Source: Achromobacter sp. HZ34 (lineage in GTDB: Bacteria > Pseudomonadota > Gammaproteobacteria > Burkholderiales > Burkholderiaceae_B). From it: DNA of 64,000 bases. The translations under genes and the position numbers were made by a program. Within the stretch, counting starts at the first letter, position 1, and each line of letters starts with the position of its first letter. The notes beneath the pieces were generated by a model that had not been told where the DNA came from, did not search any database, and worked only from the letters and a program-made list of their open reading frames with translations. The stretch is from the NCBI RefSeq assembly GCF_002209485.1, contig NZ_NJIX01000003.1:620001-684000 (forward strand). Reading direction: 5' to 3'. Of this stretch, positions 18,620 to 28,046 are shown piece after piece.

Positions 18620-20074
18620 CTATACCGGTGGATCAAGCCGCCCGCTGCTGGCCAGCGCCAACAGTTCGGCGACACCGCGCGAGTCGAGCTGTTCAATGCG
18701 ATCGCAAGCGGCCACGCAATGTTCAACCGCCGCGGCGTCGAGCCACGTCGCCAGGCAGTCGCGCGCTTTGGCGTGATGCTCCTGCTCGGTGATGGGCTCC
18801 GCGCCCCACGAGCCGCGGGGCCGATCGCAACGGGTGCACACCACGGTACCGTCGTCGAGCTCGACTTCCATTTCCAGGTAACGGCCTTCCGTATAGATGC
18901 TGGGGATGTCGCGCGACAAGGTCACCTGCATCTTGCCCAGCAGCGATTGCATGGCCGGTCGCGCCAACATCTCGTCGGTGAACGTCGACAAGCCGACCTG
19001 CCCGTCGACGAGCGCGGCCGCGGCGGTGTACTGCAGACTGAACTTGCCGTCCAGGCCCCCCTTCGGATGCGGCCGATCGCTCGACGGAACGTCGGCGGCG
19101 CGCATGCGGATCTGCTTGACGGCCGCCAAGTCGGGAATCTGCGGGCGCGCCAGCAAGGCGGCGGTGATTGCATAGTGGGTGGTGAACTTGGCCGGGAAGA
19201 CCTTGATTGCGTAGCCAGGGTCCAGCACGCGGAAGGGGCGTCCGAACTCGAGCAGCCGTTCGCCCTGGAATCCGACCGGGAAGAACGCGTCGCCGTAGCT
19301 TTGCGGCGCCTCGTCGAACAAGGTTTGCGTGGCAGTGAAGCAGCGTCGCGTCAGCAGTGCCGCTTCAAGGCCAGCCGCGGCGGCGTACGCGCAGTGGCTG
19401 GATTTGGTCATCGTCCCCAGGTTGACGAACAAGCTGCCGCAGCGCGAGCCGGCGATGCCGATTGCATTCGCATACTGCTCAGCCGTGAAGTCGAGCAGAT
19501 AGCCGCAGGCCACCGCGGCGCCGATCGGACCGACAAAGCCAGGTGGATGGAACTTGAGCTGATGCGATTGCAGCTTGCCCGCGGCCTGGCGCAGGCGTCC
19601 TTGAATTTCAATGCCGAGCACCATCGCCTTGAGCAGTTGCGCACCGCTCGCACCGATCGCCTCGCCCAGCGCGAGGGTGGCCGCCAGCGCGGGCGACAAC
19701 GCATGGGTGGCGGGCACCCACATCGGCTCGAAATCCAGCACGTGCATCGAGGCGCCATTCACCATCGCCGCGGCGATCGTGCCCAGACGGTCGTCCAGGC
19801 CCAGCACGGCGGCGGTGGCACCGCTGCCGCTACCGGTAAGTGGATCCTTGAAGTGCTCCAGCAGCAGGCGCGGGGAATGTTCGAGTCTTGCGCCTGCGAC
19901 CGCGACGGCTAGGCCGTCAAGGAATAATTGCCGTGCCGCGCGTAGCAGGTCACCTTCCAACGGCGTCTGCGCGGCGGCGACGATGCGTTCGCAAATGCGA
20001 GCAGTCAAGCTGGCGGCCGGCGCCATGTCCGGCGTCACCGACGCTGCGGGTGTCGCGAGGGAGGTCGAGGTCAT
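18620..20074 (-). CDS. MmgE/PrpD family dehydratase
   Basis: The MmgE/PrpD family includes 2-methylcitrate dehydratase and cis-aconitate decarboxylase. The 484-residue protein has the two-domain family features: LFLDGLAVAVAG near the start, VNGASMHVLDFE, GIEIQGRL, and FHPPGFVGPIGAAVACG. A conserved KVFPAKFTTHYAI comes from the small domain. The start at 20074 overlaps the aconitase stop as ATGA. With an aconitase-like enzyme and an ICL-type lyase upstream, a dehydratase role on a citrate-like acid is most likely. Decarboxylase activity cannot be excluded from sequence alone. Confidence 0.9.
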   Translation of the reverse strand: MTSTSLATPAASVTPDMAPAASLTARICERIVAAAQTPLEGDLLRAARQLFLDGLAVAVAGARLEHSPRLLLEHFKDPLTGSGSGATAAVLGLDDRLGTIAAAMVNGASMHVLDFEPMWVPATHALSPALAATLALGEAIGASGAQLLKAMVLGIEIQGRLRQAAGKLQSHQLKFHPPGFVGPIGAAVACGYLLDFTAEQYANAIGIAGSRCGSLFVNLGTMTKSSHCAYAAAAGLEAALLTRRCFTATQTLFDEAPQSYGDAFFPVGFQGERLLEFGRPFRVLDPGYAIKVFPAKFTTHYAITAALLARPQIPDLAAVKQIRMRAADVPSSDRPHPKGGLDGKFSLQYTAAAALVDGQVGLSTFTDEMLARPAMQSLLGKMQVTLSRDIPSIYTEGRYLEMEVELDDGTVVCTRCDRPRGSWGAEPITEQEHHAKARDCLATWLDAAAVEHCVAACDRIEQLDSRGVAELLALASSGRLDPPV

Positions 20075-22719
20075 GCAGCCACCAATTGATTCAGGACGTA
20101 GGGAAGCACGCCGCCATGGCCAACCCAGTCGGCTTCGCGCTGGGTGTCGACGCGGCTGGTCAGGGAGAGGGTCGCGGCGCGCCCGTCCGCATAGGTGATG
20201 CGAACATCGACTTTGGTGCCGGGGTGCAGCGCGCCGGCGATATTGGGAATGTCGAAGCGCTCCGCGCCCGTCAGGCCCAAAGTCAGGCGGGTCACGCCGG
20301 GCGGGAATTCCAGCGGCAACACGCCCATGCCGACCAGATTCGAGCGATGGATGCGCTCGAAGCTCTCGGCCAGCACCGCGCGTACGCCGAGCAGGCGCGT
20401 ACCCTTGGCGGCCCAATCGCGCGATGAGCCACAGCCGTAGTTGCTGCCGGCCACCACCACCAGCGGCACGCCCTCAGCCGCATAGCGCTGCGCGGCGTGG
20501 AAAATGGACATCGCTTCGCCAGCCGGCTGATGGCGCGTATAGCCGCCTTCCTTGTCCGGCTCCATCTCATTGCGCAGGCGCGGGTTGGCGAAGGTGCCGC
20601 GCACCATCACCTCGTGATTGGCGCGCCGGCTGATATAGGTCCCGAAGCGCTCGGGCGCTACGCCGTGCTCGGCCAGATAGACGCCCGCGTCGCTATCGGG
20701 CGGAACCAGGCTGCCCGGAGAAATGTGGTCGGTGGTCAGATCGTCGCCCACCATCAGCAGCATGCGCGCGCCTTCGATCGGCGCGGTGCTGTCGCCCGGC
20801 AGATCGAGGAAGGGCGGCGCGCGCAGGAACATGCTGCGCTCGTCCCAGGCGAACACCGGCGCTTTGCCGTAGGGAATGTCGTGCCATTCGGGACCCGGGT
20901 CCGCGAAGGTGTCGTAGGCGTCGCGGAACAGATCCTGAGTCAGCGAATGGGTGAGGACTTCGTGAATTTCGTCGTCGCCGGGCCATATATCGGCCAGGAA
21001 GACAGGGCGCCCATCCTTGCCCTCTCCGAGCGGATCGCGCGTGATGTCGCACAGGATCGAGCCGGCCAGTGCATAGGCCACCACCAGCGGTGGCGAGCCC
21101 AGGAAAGTACCGCGCACTGCCGGGTTGAGGCGGCCGTCGAAGTTGCGGTTACTGGAGATGATGCCTGCCATCACCAGCTTGCCAGCGTTGATCTCCGCGC
21201 TGACTTCCGCTGCCAGCACGCCGCTGTTGCTGCCACAGGCCATGCAGCCGAAGCCGACCACGTTGAAGCCCAGCGTGTCGAGTGCGGGACTCAGGCCTGC
21301 CTTGTCGAGCATGGCCGAGACCGCCCGCGAACCAGGCGAGAACGATGTCTTGATCCACCCTGGCATGCTCAGCCCACGTTGCACCGCGTTACGCGCCAGC
21401 AAGCCGGCGGCGATGACCTGATGAGGGTTGGCGGTATTGGTGCACGACGCAATCGAGGCGATGACGATATCGCCATGCCGCAGTGGCCGCTGGCGGCTGC
21501 CGCCAGGCGGCGCCGCGGCTTCGGCGGTGCCGCGCTCGGAATAGGTGGCGCGAAAGCGTTGGCCGACGTCGCAGAGCGGCACTAGCGCCTCAGGCCGCGA
21601 AGGGCCGGCCAGCGCCGGCGCCACGGTCGACAAGTCGAACTCCAGCAGCGTCTGGAAGTCCGGCGGCTGGTCGCGCCACAGGCCCTGGGCTCGGGCATAA
21701 AGCTCCACGCACTTTATATGTTGTGGCGTGCGGCCGGTCTGGCGCAAATAACGCAAGGTCTCGTCGTCGATGGGGAAGAAGCCCATGGTGGCGCCGTATT
21801 CCGCGGCCATGTTGGCGATCGTGGCGCGATCGGGCAGCGTCAGATGATCCAGCGCCGGGCCGCAGAATTCGACTACCGCCGCTAGTACATCAGCTTCCCG
21901 CAGAAAGCGCGTCAAAGCCAGCACGATATCGGTGCACATCACGCCGGGGCGCGGCGCGCCGTTCAGGCGGCAGCCCACGATCCGGGGCGTCTGCAGGCCG
22001 ACTGGCTGACCGAACATCGCGGTCGCCGCTTCGATGCCACCCACGCCCCAGCCGAACACGCCCATGCCGTTGACCATCGGTGTGTGGCTGTCCATGCCGA
22101 CCAGACTGTCCGGAAACGCCAGGATCACGCCGTCGCGCTCGGCGGTGCTGACCACCTGGGCGAAATACTCGATATTGACCTGATGCACGATGCCGTTGCC
22201 TGGCGGCACCACGCGCAAATTCCTGAACTGCGACATGGCCCAGCGCACCACGCCGTAGCGCTCGCGGTTGCGCTCGAGCTCGGCCTTCAGGTTGTAGGCA
22301 AAGGCGTCAGGGCTGCCCGAGCGGTCGACTCGTACCGAGTGATCGATAACCAGCTGAGTGGGAACGACCGGATCGACCCGCTGCGGATCGAGCCCGCGCG
22401 CGACCATCGCATCGCGCATCGAGGCGAGATCGATCAACAGGGGCACGCCTGAAGAATCGGGCATCAGCACGCGCGCCGGATGAAAGGACAACTCGCGGCC
22501 GAGGGCATCGCCCTCCGGCCAACGCGCCAGCGAGAGGATGTCCTCGCGCGTCACGATGACACCGTCTTCATGACGCAGCAGATTCTCCAGCAAGACCTTG
22601 AGCGAGACCGGCATGCGCCGCAGGTCCACGTGGAGGGTCTCGCCCAGTACCGGCAGACTGTAATAATGAAGGTCCGCCGTCAGGGCGCGGAGCGTACCGA
22701 AGGAGTTGTTCATGGCCAT
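20071..22719 (-). CDS. Aconitase-family hydratase (AcnA type)
   Basis: This 4Fe-4S hydro-lyase has about 882 residues. Cluster ligands are seen in IASCTNTANP and GFGCMACGSNSG. The C-terminal swivel domain has GSNYGCGSSRDWAAKGTRLLG, given in parts, and SFERIHRSNLVGMGVLPLEF. The second ligand motif differs from the usual CTTCIGNSG (here CMACGSNSG), which hints at a specialised substrate. The start is uncertain: ATG codons at 22719 and 22713, and a TTG at 22740 that overlaps the lyase stop. It is preceded by the lyase gene and followed by the PrpD-like gene. Confidence 0.93.
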   Translation of the reverse strand: MAMNNSFGTLRALTADLHYYSLPVLGETLHVDLRRMPVSLKVLLENLLRHEDGVIVTREDILSLARWPEGDALGRELSFHPARVLMPDSSGVPLLIDLASMRDAMVARGLDPQRVDPVVPTQLVIDHSVRVDRSGSPDAFAYNLKAELERNRERYGVVRWAMSQFRNLRVVPPGNGIVHQVNIEYFAQVVSTAERDGVILAFPDSLVGMDSHTPMVNGMGVFGWGVGGIEAATAMFGQPVGLQTPRIVGCRLNGAPRPGVMCTDIVLALTRFLREADVLAAVVEFCGPALDHLTLPDRATIANMAAEYGATMGFFPIDDETLRYLRQTGRTPQHIKCVELYARAQGLWRDQPPDFQTLLEFDLSTVAPALAGPSRPEALVPLCDVGQRFRATYSERGTAEAAAPPGGSRQRPLRHGDIVIASIASCTNTANPHQVIAAGLLARNAVQRGLSMPGWIKTSFSPGSRAVSAMLDKAGLSPALDTLGFNVVGFGCMACGSNSGVLAAEVSAEINAGKLVMAGIISSNRNFDGRLNPAVRGTFLGSPPLVVAYALAGSILCDITRDPLGEGKDGRPVFLADIWPGDDEIHEVLTHSLTQDLFRDAYDTFADPGPEWHDIPYGKAPVFAWDERSMFLRAPPFLDLPGDSTAPIEGARMLLMVGDDLTTDHISPGSLVPPDSDAGVYLAEHGVAPERFGTYISRRANHEVMVRGTFANPRLRNEMEPDKEGGYTRHQPAGEAMSIFHAAQRYAAEGVPLVVVAGSNYGCGSSRDWAAKGTRLLGVRAVLAESFERIHRSNLVGMGVLPLEFPPGVTRLTLGLTGAERFDIPNIAGALHPGTKVDVRITYADGRAATLSLTSRVDTQREADWVGHGGVLPYVLNQLVAA

Positions 22720-22736
22720 CTCGCGCTTGAACTGTA

Positions 22737-23645
22737 TCAACCGCGAGGCGTGAAGGTTTTCTGCAGCTCGCCGAGTTTGCCGTGGCCCATCAGTTCGTTC
22801 AATTCATCGAAGGGCACCAGCAGGTCGGGGCGGTCGACCGGCTCGCCGGTCTCGATCATGGTGCCGAACACGGCCAGGGCGTTCTTCATGCCCTGGATCG
22901 CGGCGGCGGTCAGCATACGCGGATACGACACGGCCTTCACGCCCATGTCTTCAAGCTGCCTGGCCGACAACAGCGGCGTGGTCGGTCGATTGCGAATCCC
23001 GAAGCCCATGTTCACCGACAGCGGTTTGCTGACTTCGCGTGCCACAGTGGCGATGTCTTCGGCGCTCATCAACGCGTCGGCAAACAGCAGATCGGCGCCT
23101 GCCTCAGCGTACATATTGAGACGACGGATGGCTTCCTTCAAGCCATGGATCGCGGTGGCATCGGTGCGCGCCTTGATCACGAAGTCGGGATCCTTGCGCG
23201 CCTGGACGGCAGCGTGGATCTTCTCGACGTGCTCTTCGGCCGAGATCACCTGCTTGCCTTCCATGTGACCACAGCGCTTGGGCCAGACCTGGTCTTCGAT
23301 CAACAGGCTGGCGATCCCGGCGCGTTCGAAACCTTGCACCGTGAAGTAAACGTTCAACGCGTTGCCATAGCCGGTGTCGCCATCGGCAGACAAGGGAATG
23401 GAGCTGATAGCCGCCAATGCGCCCGAGGCACGGACGTTTTCGCTGTAGCCCATGATGCCGACGTCGGCCCAGCCCAGGTTGCTTTCGCTGAGGCCCGCGC
23501 CTGTGATGTTGGCAGTCTGGAATCCCATCTGTTCGACCAGGCGCAGACTATAGCCGTCGAACACGCCAGGACAGATCAAAATACCGGGCTTGGCGAGCAG
23601 GTCGCGCAGTTGCCCGGCGGGCGTACGGGAAACCCTTGCATTCAT
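22737..23645 (-). CDS. Isocitrate lyase/PEP mutase superfamily lyase (methylisocitrate-lyase-like)
   Basis: This is predicted to cleave the C-C bond of a 2-hydroxy-tricarboxylate to succinate and a 2-oxoacid. The 302-residue TIM barrel has the magnesium motif SADGDTGYGNALNV. It also has the catalytic loop KRCGH that marks isocitrate and methylisocitrate lyases. The length matches PrpB-type proteins. It is the first gene of the minus-strand operon that continues with the aconitase-like, PrpD-like and tct genes. A function other than methylisocitrate cleavage (for example on a longer alkyl homologue) is possible. Confidence 0.9.
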   Translation of the reverse strand: MNARVSRTPAGQLRDLLAKPGILICPGVFDGYSLRLVEQMGFQTANITGAGLSESNLGWADVGIMGYSENVRASGALAAISSIPLSADGDTGYGNALNVYFTVQGFERAGIASLLIEDQVWPKRCGHMEGKQVISAEEHVEKIHAAVQARKDPDFVIKARTDATAIHGLKEAIRRLNMYAEAGADLLFADALMSAEDIATVAREVSKPLSVNMGFGIRNRPTTPLLSARQLEDMGVKAVSYPRMLTAAAIQGMKNALAVFGTMIETGEPVDRPDLLVPFDELNELMGHGKLGELQKTFTPRG

Positions 23646-23694
23646 CTTCGTCTCCTCTTAACTTACGCCGCATCTTCCAGTTCGAACCGTATAA

Positions 23695-23766
23695 TGTCAA
23701 CACATTTGAGAAAAATCACCAGAAATACCAAAGAAGTCCTACATTCTGAGGGTATATTGTCAACAC
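23695..23766. promoter_or_regulatory. Pair of identical operator-like repeats in the divergent promoter region
   Basis: TGTCAACAC occurs at 23695-23703 and 23758-23766, in the same orientation and exactly 63 bases apart (about six helical turns). Including the preceding ATAA or ATAT, 12 of 13 positions match. Each copy carries TTGACA on the minus strand, which could be a -35 box for the lyase operon. The right copy abuts TATATT, a possible -10 for the plus-strand GntR gene. Binding by the adjacent regulator is inferred. Confidence 0.6.
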
Positions 23767-23778
23767 TCCGGGGGCACC

Positions 23779-24456
23779 ATGGAAGCTGATGCGAAAGAGC
23801 CGACACTGGCCGAACAGGCATATCAACGCCTGTCGAATGCCATCCTGGCGGGCGAACTGGCCGCCGGCGCGAAAATCAGCGAGCCGGCGCTGGCGCGCGA
23901 GTACGGAATCAGCCGGGGCCCTCTGCGAGAGGCTCTGCACCGCTTGCAGGCGCGAAATCTGATCACGCGCTCGGCGAATCAAGGCGCGCGGGTGGTGATG
24001 CCTTCCGTGCAGTCGCTGGCCGAGTTGTATGTGGTGCGCGAGGCGCTGGAAGGCATGGCCGCGCGCCTGGCAGCCGAGCATGCAAGCGCGGAGGAGATCG
24101 ATCGACTACGTGCCTCGGTACGCGCGCCGGACAGCTGGAGCCTCGACGCCGGCGGGAATGAGGGTACGCCAGATGTCGCGTACGAAAAGGCCGATCAGGA
24201 TTTTCATCACGCGGTGGCGCGCAGCAGCCACAACCCGATGTTGATCAGCCTGCTGTGTGGTGAGCTGTACCCGCTGCTGCGCTTGTATCGCGGCACCCCC
24301 ACGGATTACCAGCAACTGCGTCGGCGCGCAGTGCTGGAGCATGAGCGGATCGTCGCCGCGATCGAGGACCGCGATGGGGAATTGGCCGAGATATTGATGC
24401 GCCGGCATATCCTGTCGGCCCGCAAGCGCCGCGCTGGCACGCTGGAGCGCGGTTGA
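23779..24456 (+). CDS. GntR family regulator, FadR/FCD subfamily
   Basis: The 225-residue transcription regulator has an N-terminal winged helix (about residues 10-72, with KISEPALAREYGISRGPLRE). An all-helical FCD effector domain follows (about 85-215), containing DQDFHHAVARSSHNPML. Histidines there often bind a metal that helps hold a carboxylate ligand. The ATG has a GGGGG ribosome site 5 bases upstream. It is divergent from the tricarboxylate operon and is its likely regulator. Confidence 0.93.
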   Translation: MEADAKEPTLAEQAYQRLSNAILAGELAAGAKISEPALAREYGISRGPLREALHRLQARNLITRSANQGARVVMPSVQSLAELYVVREALEGMAARLAAEHASAEEIDRLRASVRAPDSWSLDAGGNEGTPDVAYEKADQDFHHAVARSSHNPMLISLLCGELYPLLRLYRGTPTDYQQLRRRAVLEHERIVAAIEDRDGELAEILMRRHILSARKRRAGTLERG

Positions 24457-24516
24457 GAACACACCCATGATGGCGTTCTCGTTGCCGCGCCGGAGGTAGA
24501 CTTTGCGCTGCCTCTG

Positions 24517-26052
24517 CTACATGCGCCTGGCCAGCGCGTCCGACTTGGGCTGGTGGCCCTGGAATGCGGCATCCGCGACGATACCCTCTTTCCAGCCGCC
24601 CCCTAACGCTTTGTACAAGGACACCGACGCCTGCAGGCGGGACAGGCGCAGCTGGACGGCGGCGTCTTCGGCGTTGAATTGGGTGCGTTGCGTGTCCAGC
24701 AGGGTCAGCAAAGTTTCGGCGCCGGCACGGTAGCGGGACTCGGCCAGGCGTACGGCTTCGCGGGCCTGGGCCACGACTTCGTCCTGGTCCTGCTGCTGGC
24801 GCGCATAACCATCCAGGGCGTTGAGCGCCGTTTCCACATCGCCCAAGGCGTTGACGATGGCGCCGCGGTAGTCCGCCAGCAACTCTTCACGGCGCGCCAG
24901 CGCCAGGTCGCGCTGGCCCGACAGACGGCCATTATTGAAGATGGGCGCGGTCACCCCGGCAACGAGGTCGTGCAAGGGATGATCGAACAGGCCGCGCACA
25001 TGATCGTTGCCAGAACCGTAAGACGCCGTCAGCGTGACGCTGGGCAACATGGCGGCACGCGCCACGGTGACGTCGGCATCGGCCGCCGCCAGCTGGCGTT
25101 CGGCCTGGGCGACGTCGGGCCGTTGCGTCAGCAGGTCGGACGGCACGCCGGCAGCGGCGCTGGGCGCATGCAGGGTGTCCAGCGTGTTGGCGGCCACGGC
25201 GAAACCTTGCGGCGGCTTGCCCGTCAGGATGGCCAGGGCAGTCTGGCTTTCGCGCGCCTGCTGGTCGAACAGCGTCACCGCCTGGCGCAGGCTGGCAACC
25301 AGGCCGCGCTGCTGGCTCAGGTCCAATGCCGTCGCGGCACCCGCCCGGTATTGCGACTCGATGAAGGCAAGGATCCGTTCGCCTGTCGCCAAGTTGCGCC
25401 GCGCGATGTCGGCCCGCTCGCGTAAGGCCAAGGTCTGCAGATAGGTATTGGCGACGCCGGCCGTCAGGGTCATCAGGACGGCATCACGGCTGTATTCGCT
25501 GGCGGTAAGCGTGGCCAGCGCGGACTGCCGGGCCGCGCGATTGCCGCCCCACAGGTCCAGCTCGTAACTGGCCGACAGGCCAGCGCTGTAAAGGGTCTGG
25601 GCGGGGAAGCCGCTTTGCTTGACCCGCTCGGCCTGCAGGTTGCCATTGAGCTCGGGCAGCAATGGCGCACCGGCGATGCGCGCGGAGGCCTCGGCCTGGC
25701 GTACCCGTGCCACCGCGGCGGCAACGTCATAGCTGTCGGCCCGCGCCTGGCCGATCAGGCGGGACAGCTCGGCATCGCCATAGCCACGCCACCATTGCGC
25801 GTCCACCCGCGCGGCGTCGGTCGCGCCCGCTGCGTGGGGCGCCTGCCAGGCGGCAGGCAAAGACAGCCCAGCATCCGTATGCGCCACCGGCAACCCGCAA
25901 CCGCTCAACGACAGTGCCGCGGCCAGCACCGCGATGCAGGCCATGCCACGCGACAGGACGCGCGCTGCCCGCGCGGGTGCGGGCGGGGCTATGGCCAGGG
26001 CGGATGCACCTTCAGCAAAATCCGGGTTGAGGGAATATCCAGCCGTCGTCAT
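24517..26052 (-). CDS. Outer-membrane efflux lipoprotein, NodT family
   Basis: This is a TolC-like trimeric channel subunit for the MacAB pump encoded just upstream. The 511-residue protein has a lipobox LSGC at about residues 48-51, after the hydrophobic run MACIAVLAAALSLSGC. Two OEP repeats follow, with WWRGYGDAELSRLIGQA, the typical NodT opening, and LLTLLDTQRTQ near the end. The start at 26052 overlaps the macB stop (ATGA). A later Met37 (25944) would give a more usual short lipoprotein signal. Confidence 0.92.
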   Translation of the reverse strand: MTTAGYSLNPDFAEGASALAIAPPAPARAARVLSRGMACIAVLAAALSLSGCGLPVAHTDAGLSLPAAWQAPHAAGATDAARVDAQWWRGYGDAELSRLIGQARADSYDVAAAVARVRQAEASARIAGAPLLPELNGNLQAERVKQSGFPAQTLYSAGLSASYELDLWGGNRAARQSALATLTASEYSRDAVLMTLTAGVANTYLQTLALRERADIARRNLATGERILAFIESQYRAGAATALDLSQQRGLVASLRQAVTLFDQQARESQTALAILTGKPPQGFAVAANTLDTLHAPSAAAGVPSDLLTQRPDVAQAERQLAAADADVTVARAAMLPSVTLTASYGSGNDHVRGLFDHPLHDLVAGVTAPIFNNGRLSGQRDLALARREELLADYRGAIVNALGDVETALNALDGYARQQQDQDEVVAQAREAVRLAESRYRAGAETLLTLLDTQRTQFNAEDAAVQLRLSRLQASVSLYKALGGGWKEGIVADAAFQGHQPKSDALARRM

Positions 26053-28046
26053 TCGCTCGCCAATGCCACGACGGGATCCAGCCTGGCGGCCTGGCGGGCC
26101 GGCATGAAGCCGAAGATCAGACCGGTTGCCAAGGCGCACGCGAATGCCCCCAGGATGGCGCGGATCGAGAAAATCACCGGCGCACCCAGGGCGATCAAGG
26201 CGATGCCTATGGCCAGGCCGATCACCACGCCAGCCACGCCGCCCACCAGCGACACCACCACCGCCTCGCTCAGGAACTGGCGCTGGATATCGCGCTGCCG
26301 CGCTCCGGTAGCCATGCGGATGCCTATCTCCCGCGTGCGCTCGCGCACCGTCATCAGCATGATATTCATCACCCCTATGCCTCCCACCAGCAATGACACC
26401 GCCGCGATCAAGCCCAGCATCAGCGTCAGCGTCTGCTGCGTCTCCTTCTGCGCCTGCACCACCGCTGCCATATTGAAGGTCTTGAAGTCCTGCACGTGAT
26501 GCGCCTCGGTCAGCGCCTCCGTGATCAGCTTCTCCGTCGCGCCGGCCTTGGAAACATCGTCGACCAGAACCGAAATCCACGACAGGTTGGTTGTGCCCAG
26601 CACGCGCCTGCTGCCCGTGGAAAAAGGAATCAGCGCCACGTCGTCGTCATCGGAATCGCCAGTGGTGGCCCCTTTCTCGTTCATCTCCCCGATGACCTGG
26701 AAAGGCACGTTGTTGACGAGTACGTACTGCCCCACCGGGTTGCGCTCGCCATATAGCCGCTGGCGGACTTTCTTGCCCAATACCACCACGGTGGCCAGTT
26801 CGCGCTCATCGGTATCGGTGAAGAACAGCCCGCGCGCCGGCTGCCAGTTCAGGATGGCAGGAGCATGGCTGGCCACCGACCATACGGACACGGACGTGTC
26901 CACGTTGCCCGCGCGCAACGTCACCTGCCCCTTGAGAAACGGAATGGCGTCCGCGACATTGGGCACCCGGCGCACGATGGCCACGTCCGCTTCCGTCAAC
27001 GTACCGCCCAATGCACGCGGGTTGTCGCTGCCGGGAATCACGTACATGCGGTTCGTGCCGTACACGGCCATCTTCTCCAGTACCTTCGCCTGCGTGCCCG
27101 CGCCTATGGCCATCATGACGACGACCGAAGCCACGCCGATGATGATGCCCAGCAAGGTCAATATCGTGCGAAAGCGGTTGACCGCCAAGGCACGCCGCGC
27201 CGAGATCAGCGCTTCACGGATGTCGGCCCAGGCGCTGGCGGTATGCGCCACGCCTTCCTGCATGCGCCTGGTGAAGTCGCTGCCTGCGATCGGTCTGGAC
27301 GCCAGTATCGGCGGCGCGGCCGTGGCGGTGGGTGCCACCGCATCGACCGCATCGACGGCATAGTCCGCCATCACCTGGCCGTCACGCACTTCGATGATCC
27401 GTCGCGCCTGGCGCGCCACGTCCCGGTCGTGCGTGATCAGGATGATGGTGTGTCCCGCATCCGCCAGTTCCCTGAGCAGCACCATCACTTCCGCGCCGCT
27501 CTTGCTGTCCAGCGCACCGGTGGGCTCGTCGGCCAGGATGATCTGGCCACCGTTCATCAGGGCGCGGGCGATGGACGTGCGCTGCTGCTGTCCGCCCGAC
27601 AGCTGATTGGGCAGATGCTCCATGCGTTCGTCCAGGCCCAGGCGGGTCAGCAGGGCACGGGCACGGCTTTCCCGTTCGCGCACCGAACCGCCGGCGTAGA
27701 CCGCGGGAACCTCGACGTTGCGCAAGGCATCCAGCGTGCGTATCAGGTGATAGCCCTGGAATACGAAACCGAAAGCCTCGCGCCGCAGCCACGCCAGTTC
27801 GTCGGCGGAGAACGTGGCGATGTCCTGCCCGGCATAGCGGTATTGGCCGGACGTGGGGCGGTCCAGGCAGCCCAGGATGTTCATCAGCGTGGACTTGCCC
27901 GAGCCCGATGCGCCCATGATGGCCACGAACTCGCCTTCGGCTATGGACAGCGATACGCCGCGCAGCACCTCGGTGGCCGGGCTGCCATCGGTGCCGCCGT
28001 AGGATTTGCGGATGTCGCGCAGGTCGATCAGCGCAGGCCCTACCAT
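26049..28046 (-). CDS. macB: MacB-type ABC transporter, ATPase-permease fusion
   Basis: This is a mechanotransmission ABC exporter that drives substrate from the periplasm through a TolC-type channel. In the 665-residue protein the N-terminal ATPase has Walker A GASGSGKST, the signature LSGGQQQR, and Walker B IILADEPTGALDSK. A C-terminal membrane part has one segment after about residue 290, a large periplasmic domain, and three segments near the end (GVMNIMLMTVRERTREIGIR marks this family). It overlaps macA by 7 bases. The substrate (macrolide, peptide or siderophore) is unknown. Confidence 0.95.
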   Translation of the reverse strand: MVGPALIDLRDIRKSYGGTDGSPATEVLRGVSLSIAEGEFVAIMGASGSGKSTLMNILGCLDRPTSGQYRYAGQDIATFSADELAWLRREAFGFVFQGYHLIRTLDALRNVEVPAVYAGGSVRERESRARALLTRLGLDERMEHLPNQLSGGQQQRTSIARALMNGGQIILADEPTGALDSKSGAEVMVLLRELADAGHTIILITHDRDVARQARRIIEVRDGQVMADYAVDAVDAVAPTATAAPPILASRPIAGSDFTRRMQEGVAHTASAWADIREALISARRALAVNRFRTILTLLGIIIGVASVVVMMAIGAGTQAKVLEKMAVYGTNRMYVIPGSDNPRALGGTLTEADVAIVRRVPNVADAIPFLKGQVTLRAGNVDTSVSVWSVASHAPAILNWQPARGLFFTDTDERELATVVVLGKKVRQRLYGERNPVGQYVLVNNVPFQVIGEMNEKGATTGDSDDDDVALIPFSTGSRRVLGTTNLSWISVLVDDVSKAGATEKLITEALTEAHHVQDFKTFNMAAVVQAQKETQQTLTLMLGLIAAVSLLVGGIGVMNIMLMTVRERTREIGIRMATGARQRDIQRQFLSEAVVVSLVGGVAGVVIGLAIGIALIALGAPVIFSIRAILGAFACALATGLIFGFMPARQAARLDPVVALASE

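Noticed and set aside
14835-24456. Genomic island inserted at tRNA-Phe
   Set aside because: No duplicated tRNA 3' end, integrase or mobility gene was seen at either end of the tricarboxylate cluster, so site-specific insertion is not supported.
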